A stretch of 35,205 nucleotides of DNA from an uncultured Bacilli bacterium (GTDB lineage: Bacteria > Bacillota_I > Bacilli_A > RF39 > UBA660). This document shows positions 30,852 to 35,205 of the stretch, piece after piece (the stretch's first letter is position 1; the number at the start of each line of letters is the position of its first letter). The position numbers and the translations under genes were made by a program. The notes under the pieces are model-generated. The model was not told the DNA's origin, made no database searches, and saw nothing but the letters and a program-made list of their open reading frames with translations. Location of the stretch: the NCBI GenBank assembly GCA_947598395.1, contig CANQFG010000001.1:81894-117098 (forward strand), written 5' to 3'.

Positions 30852-31572
30852 TTTAAATAAAAATGATTATGAATTAATTGTTAAAAAATATCCGCATTCC
30901 CTAAAGTATGTCGAATGGCAATTGAAGCGGAATTACCCAGTTCAATATTTAATCGGCAACGTCGACTTCTATGGCTATAAAATAGAGGTTAATCGGAATG
31001 TCTTGATTCCCCGTTTTGAAACGGAAACTTTAGTCGAAAAGACATTAAATTATCTTCGCCAATATGACCTTTTATATGCACATGTTTTAGATATTGGAAC
31101 GGGATCTGGTTGTATTGCCATTGCCTTAAAAAGTGAATGTCCGACTTTGGACGTTACGGCCTTAGATGTATCGGCTGCGTCCTTGCACGTCGCCAAAAGA
31201 AATGCGCGACATAATCAAACGGATATAACTTTTGTCCATAAGAATATATATAAATTTCGGCCTTCGCAAGCTTTTGATGTCATCATCAGCAATCCGCCAT
31301 ATTTGGATTATGAAGAAGAAGTTGATGCGGCTTTAAAATATGAGCCTAAGAAGGCTTTATATGCCGAAGATCGTGGACTAGCCTATTATGAATATATTAT
31401 TAGCAAGGCTCATGAGTGGGTTTCTGCCAAATTCCTTTTGGCTTTTGAAATCGGGTATCAACAAGGAATGCCCTTAAAGAATCTTGCTAAGAAGTATTTT
31501 CCGCAAGCTAAAATAATGGTCGAAAAGGACCTAGCCGATAAAGATCGGTATTTATTTATAATCAATGAATAA
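30835..31572 (+). CDS. prmC: Release factor glutamine methyltransferase PrmC
   Basis: NVLIPRFETETLVE, DIGTGSGCIAIAL, ISNPPYLD; overlaps prfA. Confidence 0.95.
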   Translation: MNKLANLNKNDYELIVKKYPHSLKYVEWQLKRNYPVQYLIGNVDFYGYKIEVNRNVLIPRFETETLVEKTLNYLRQYDLLYAHVLDIGTGSGCIAIALKSECPTLDVTALDVSAASLHVAKRNARHNQTDITFVHKNIYKFRPSQAFDVIISNPPYLDYEEEVDAALKYEPKKALYAEDRGLAYYEYIISKAHEWVSAKFLLAFEIGYQQGMPLKNLAKKYFPQAKIMVEKDLADKDRYLFIINE

Positions 31573-31580
31573 AATTTATG

Positions 31581-31621
31581 ACATTGCCCCATATAAATAA
31601 TAGAAAGGCAATGTTTTATTT
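31581..31621 (+). promoter_or_regulatory. Hairpin covering the spoIIR leader
   Basis: ACATTGCC (31581-31588) / GGCAATGT (31607-31614) followed by TTTATTT and the ATG at 31622. Confidence 0.6.
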
Positions 31622-32140
31622 ATGAAAAAAATATTAATTATTGGGGCCGTTTTGATTATGATTTTGATGAATTATAAGGATGATAATATAATCATACCGA
31701 CATCTTCTTTGCGTTTTCGGGTTATTGCCAACAGCAATAATATCGATGATCAAAATATCAAAAATGGAATTGAAAGAAGTTTAGAGAGTTATCTCATCGA
31801 TCTAACTAAGACGGCTTCTTCGGCGCAAAATGCCAAACAAATCATGCTCGATAATAAGCGTAAAATTGAAGAACATATCGATAAATACTTATCGGAAAAT
31901 AAGATAAACCAAACCTATAAATTATCGATTGGCAATAATTATTTTCCGACTAAAAAGTATAAAGGTATTACATATAATGCTGGACACTATGATTCAGTCG
32001 TCTTGACATTAGGACATGGCAATGGTCTCAATTGGTGGTGTGTAATTTATCCGCCGCTATGTCTTTTAGATCACCAAGAAAGTACGCCGACGGAATATAC
32101 TTTTTTCGTCAAAGAGTTGTTAGAAAAGTATAATATCTAA
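31622..32140 (+). CDS. spoIIR: Stage II sporulation protein R-like
   Basis: LRFRVIANSNNIDDQNIK, NYFPTKKYKGITYNAGHYDSVVLTLGHGNGLNWWCVIYPPLCLLD. Confidence 0.88.
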   Translation: MKKILIIGAVLIMILMNYKDDNIIIPTSSLRFRVIANSNNIDDQNIKNGIERSLESYLIDLTKTASSAQNAKQIMLDNKRKIEEHIDKYLSENKINQTYKLSIGNNYFPTKKYKGITYNAGHYDSVVLTLGHGNGLNWWCVIYPPLCLLDHQESTPTEYTFFVKELLEKYNI

Positions 32141-32261
32141 GTCCTTTTTTAGTCTATAAAGGTAATAATATAAATTTTACTATCCGAATATAATTATGAT
32201 ATAATCATCTTATAAATAACCATTGAAATGATTATAAATAAATATTTTCGAGGAGAGCAAA

Positions 32262-33515
32262 ATGAAAAAATTGATAATTGAAGGTGGTCATAAATTAAGC
32301 GGAAATGTCCGCATTGGTGGCGCCAAGAATAGCGTCGTCGCCTTAATTCCGGCAACTATGTTGACGAAGGGCAAATGTGTAATTGAAAATGTTCCCGATA
32401 TTTCCGATGTCAAAATATTAATTGAGACCATGCAAAAATTAGGTTCGATTATTACCTTTGAAGATGAAGTCTTGACGATTGATAATCGAAATGTCGAAAA
32501 TAAAAAGATCAGCGAAGAATATGCCTCTCAATTGCGAGCTTCCTATTATTTTATGGGAGCTCTTTTAGGACATTATCGCCATGCGGAAATTGCTTCTCCC
32601 GGGGGCTGTGTAATTGGAAGTCGGCCAATCGACTTTCATTTAGATGCTTTCAAAAAGATGGGAACGAAGATCGAAATTAAAGATGGAACATATATAATGG
32701 ATGCCAAAAAGTTAAAGGGTATCGATATCTTCTTTAACTTTCCCTCTTGTGGGGCAACCATCAATGTCATGTTAGCGGCAGTTTTAGCCGATGGTCGGAC
32801 GCGAATTATGAATGCCGCTCGCGAACCCGAAATTGTCAATGTGGCCAATTTTTTAATTTCCATGGGTGCTCGGGTCTATGGTGCTGGGACTTCGACTATC
32901 ACGATCGAAGGGGTAAGAACCTTGGGAGATGGCCATGTCGAAGTTATACCAGATCGCATCGAGGCGGGAACATATCTCATCTTGGGCTCCCTTTTAGGCG
33001 ATAATTTTACGATAAATGATATCGTCGAAGATCATTTGCAAGCCATTATCATGAAACTTAAAGAGAGTGGCGTTAACTTAAAAATCGATGAGAATAGCAT
33101 AACGGTAAATCGCGCCCGTAAATTGAAACCCGTCAATATTAAGACGACCGTTTACCCGGGATTTCCTACGGATTTAGGGCAACCGATGAGTACTTTTTTA
33201 ACCCAATGTCAGGGGGAATCACTATTTGAAGAGACGATATATGAAAATCGCATGCGGCATATTCCCCATTTAAATAATATGGGTGCCGATATCAAAGCCT
33301 TTGACAATACGGCAATAATTCGCGGTATGACGCCATTAAAGGGGCGCAAAGTCAAAGCTACGGATTTACGGGCTGGGGCCTCGATGTTAGTTGCCGGTCT
33401 CATCGCCGAAGGAACGACCACGATATATAATATTGAACATCTCTTGCGCGGCTATGAGCGCATCGTCACCAAACTCAATAACGTTGGGGCAAAAATCTCT
33501 TTAATTGACGAATAA
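32262..33515 (+). CDS. murA: UDP-N-acetylglucosamine 1-carboxyvinyltransferase
   Basis: GGAKNSVVALIPA, SPGGCVIGSRPIDFHL, DLRAGASMLVAGLIAEG. Confidence 0.96.
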   Translation: MKKLIIEGGHKLSGNVRIGGAKNSVVALIPATMLTKGKCVIENVPDISDVKILIETMQKLGSIITFEDEVLTIDNRNVENKKISEEYASQLRASYYFMGALLGHYRHAEIASPGGCVIGSRPIDFHLDAFKKMGTKIEIKDGTYIMDAKKLKGIDIFFNFPSCGATINVMLAAVLADGRTRIMNAAREPEIVNVANFLISMGARVYGAGTSTITIEGVRTLGDGHVEVIPDRIEAGTYLILGSLLGDNFTINDIVEDHLQAIIMKLKESGVNLKIDENSITVNRARKLKPVNIKTTVYPGFPTDLGQPMSTFLTQCQGESLFEETIYENRMRHIPHLNNMGADIKAFDNTAIIRGMTPLKGRKVKATDLRAGASMLVAGLIAEGTTTIYNIEHLLRGYERIVTKLNNVGAKISLIDE

Positions 33516-33611
33516 ATCATTAATTTACTTGCATTTTTAGCCAGTTATGATATACTAAGCAAGTAATGAATTTCTATAACTTGTTTAAGTTATGGCGGAA
33601 GGAGGATTTAG

Positions 33612-33812
33612 ATGAAGGCAAATAAACATCCAAATCAAGTTATGTGTACTTTTAAATGTGCTTGTGGAGCGACTTTTACTGCAATGAGTAATCAAGAAGA
33701 GCATATGGTTGAAGTTTGTAGTGAATGTCATCCATTCTTTACGGGAACACAAGGACAACGAGCTAAAAAGGGAAATATTGAAAAATTTAATAAAAAATAC
33801 AATCTTAAATAG
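33612..33812 (+). CDS. rpmE: 50S ribosomal protein bL31
   Basis: KCACGATFTA...EVCSECHPFFTG...KFNKKYNLK. Confidence 0.95.
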   Translation: MKANKHPNQVMCTFKCACGATFTAMSNQEEHMVEVCSECHPFFTGTQGQRAKKGNIEKFNKKYNLK

Positions 33813-33836
33813 AACGGCATTATGCTGTTTTTTTTA
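33813..33836 (+). terminator. Intrinsic terminator after rpmE
   Basis: AACGGCA-TTA-TGCTGTT followed by a T-run. Confidence 0.75.
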
Positions 33837-33875
33837 TTGGCAACATGCTATAATCTTAATATAGAAGGTGATTAA

Positions 33876-34871
33876 TTGGAAAAAATAATCTATTTATTTA
33901 AACGTATTACCCGAATGAATTATAAGAATTTTTTTGTGACGATTAACCAAGTTCATGAAAAGAATAGGCGTTCGCGCATTCTTATTTTTTTCGATATAAT
34001 CTACTGTGGCTTAAAATATCAAGCAGGATATATCGATTATTATCAATTTGCAATGTATAAGATGAATGCTCGCGAGAGAAAGACCGTTATAACGAGGGGA
34101 ATAAATAATCGAATAACGAAAAAATACAATGATATGAAAGAGGCATATAAGTTTGAGGACAAAGCCTTATTTAATAAATTATTTGCCAAATATTTAAAAC
34201 GGGAGTGGCTCTATCTCGACGATAATTATGCTGCTTTTGAAAAATTTTTAAAGGGCAAAAAGGAGATTATCGTCAAACCATTATCCTTATCATGTGGTAA
34301 GGGTGTCGAAAAGATCGAAGTCGCAAAACATGACCCTCATGAATTATATGAAACGTTGATAAAAAATGAGCAACTGCTCGTCGAAGAAGTGGCCGTTCAA
34401 CATGCAAAACTAAATGAATTGTATCCCTATTCTGTGAATACCTTGCGAATCGTGACGCTTAATAAAAAGGTCGTGGCCGCTTTACTGCGCATCGGTAATT
34501 ATTCCAATGTCGTCGATAATTTCAATCATGGAGGAATGGTTACGACGATCGATATTAAAACGGGAAAGATTGAATTTCCGGCAATTGATAAGGCTTGTAA
34601 TGTCTATTATGAGCATCCCCAAACCAAGACTAAAATTGTGGGAATGGTTATTCCCATGTGGAAAGAGGTTATCGCGTTATGCGAAGAAGCCTGTGAAGTC
34701 GTACCCGAAATCGGCTATGTTGGCTGGGATGTTTGCCTAGGACCAAACGGACCTTCTCTTATCGAGGGCAACGATTTTCCAGGGCATGATTTATATCAGC
34801 TTCCCGTTCACCGCAATGATAACTATGGCTTGCTTCCCGTCTTTGAAGCAGCTATGAAGGAGGAAAAATAA
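33876..34871 (+). CDS. Sugar-transfer-associated ATP-grasp-like protein
   Basis: TTG start; KPLSLSCGKGVEKI, LLVEEVAVQHAKLNELYPYSVNTLRIVT, VGWDVCLGPNGPSLIEGNDFPGHDLYQLP. Confidence 0.75.
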   Translation: MEKIIYLFKRITRMNYKNFFVTINQVHEKNRRSRILIFFDIIYCGLKYQAGYIDYYQFAMYKMNARERKTVITRGINNRITKKYNDMKEAYKFEDKALFNKLFAKYLKREWLYLDDNYAAFEKFLKGKKEIIVKPLSLSCGKGVEKIEVAKHDPHELYETLIKNEQLLVEEVAVQHAKLNELYPYSVNTLRIVTLNKKVVAALLRIGNYSNVVDNFNHGGMVTTIDIKTGKIEFPAIDKACNVYYEHPQTKTKIVGMVIPMWKEVIALCEEACEVVPEIGYVGWDVCLGPNGPSLIEGNDFPGHDLYQLPVHRNDNYGLLPVFEAAMKEEK

Positions 34872-35205
34872 TGCGTATAGGTATTGCCACTGATCACAAT
34901 GGCGTTAATGAAAAAAAGGAATTGATTACCTTCTTACAAGATCTAAATTATCAAGTATTTGACTTTAGTCCCAATAATACTCCGACGGATGATTATCCCG
35001 ATTATGCTTTTTTAGTTGCCGATGCCCTCAATTCGCAAAAAATTGATCGTGGTATCTTGCTATGTGGTACGGGAATCGGCATGAGTATTGCTGCTAATAA
35101 GATTAAGGGGATTCGCTGTGCCAAAGTATCCAATGCTCAAGAGGCCTTTTTGGCTCGAAATCACAATGATGCCAATATTATTGCTTTAAGCTATACGATG
35201 GAAAG
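34871..35205 (+). CDS. rpiB: Ribose-5-phosphate isomerase B (partial, runs off the window end)
   Basis: MRIGIATDHNGVNEKKELITFLQ...RGILLCGTGIGMSIAANKIKGIRCAK...ARNHNDANIIALS. Confidence 0.92.
   Translation, partial: MRIGIATDHNGVNEKKELITFLQDLNYQVFDFSPNNTPTDDYPDYAFLVADALNSQKIDRGILLCGTGIGMSIAANKIKGIRCAKVSNAQEAFLARNHNDANIIALSYTME

Overview
Replication-origin region of a low-GC, Gram-positive (Firmicutes/Mollicutes-like) chromosome. The origin lies in the dnaA-rpmH gap (about 19171-19556). All genes to its left are on the minus strand. All genes to its right are on the plus strand except a PBP1A-type gene. The gene content is mostly a conserved core: mfd, pth, trmN6-like, ricT, holB, bofA-like, recR, ybaB, dnaX, SRP RNA, tadA, gyrA, gyrB, recF, a ComK-family gene, dnaN, dnaA, oriC, rpmH, rnpA, yidC, jag/khpB, mnmE, mnmG, rsmG, noc-like, pbp1A, rpoE(delta), prfA, prmC, spoIIR, murA, rpmE, an ATP-grasp gene and partial rpiB. 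The most unusual signals are: (1) an ~0.85 kb non-coding island between the SRP RNA gene and gyrA with six perfect parS 16-mers (TGTTTCACGTGAAACA) interleaved with three Noc-binding palindromes (ATTTCCCGGGAAAT), plus a fourth Noc site inside dnaX; (2) five of the six parS sites sit in longer, site-specific self-complementary arms; (3) a Noc-like protein without the usual N-terminal membrane-targeting segment and with no adjacent parA/parB; (4) a ComK-like gene between dnaN and recF; (5) an origin built from a non-canonical 9-mer, TTTTCAACA, paired with an altered DnaA signature motif (NRNHAT instead of GGRDHTT). No CRISPR array, transposon, prophage or tRNA was recognised. All calls are from reading the sequence; no database search was run.
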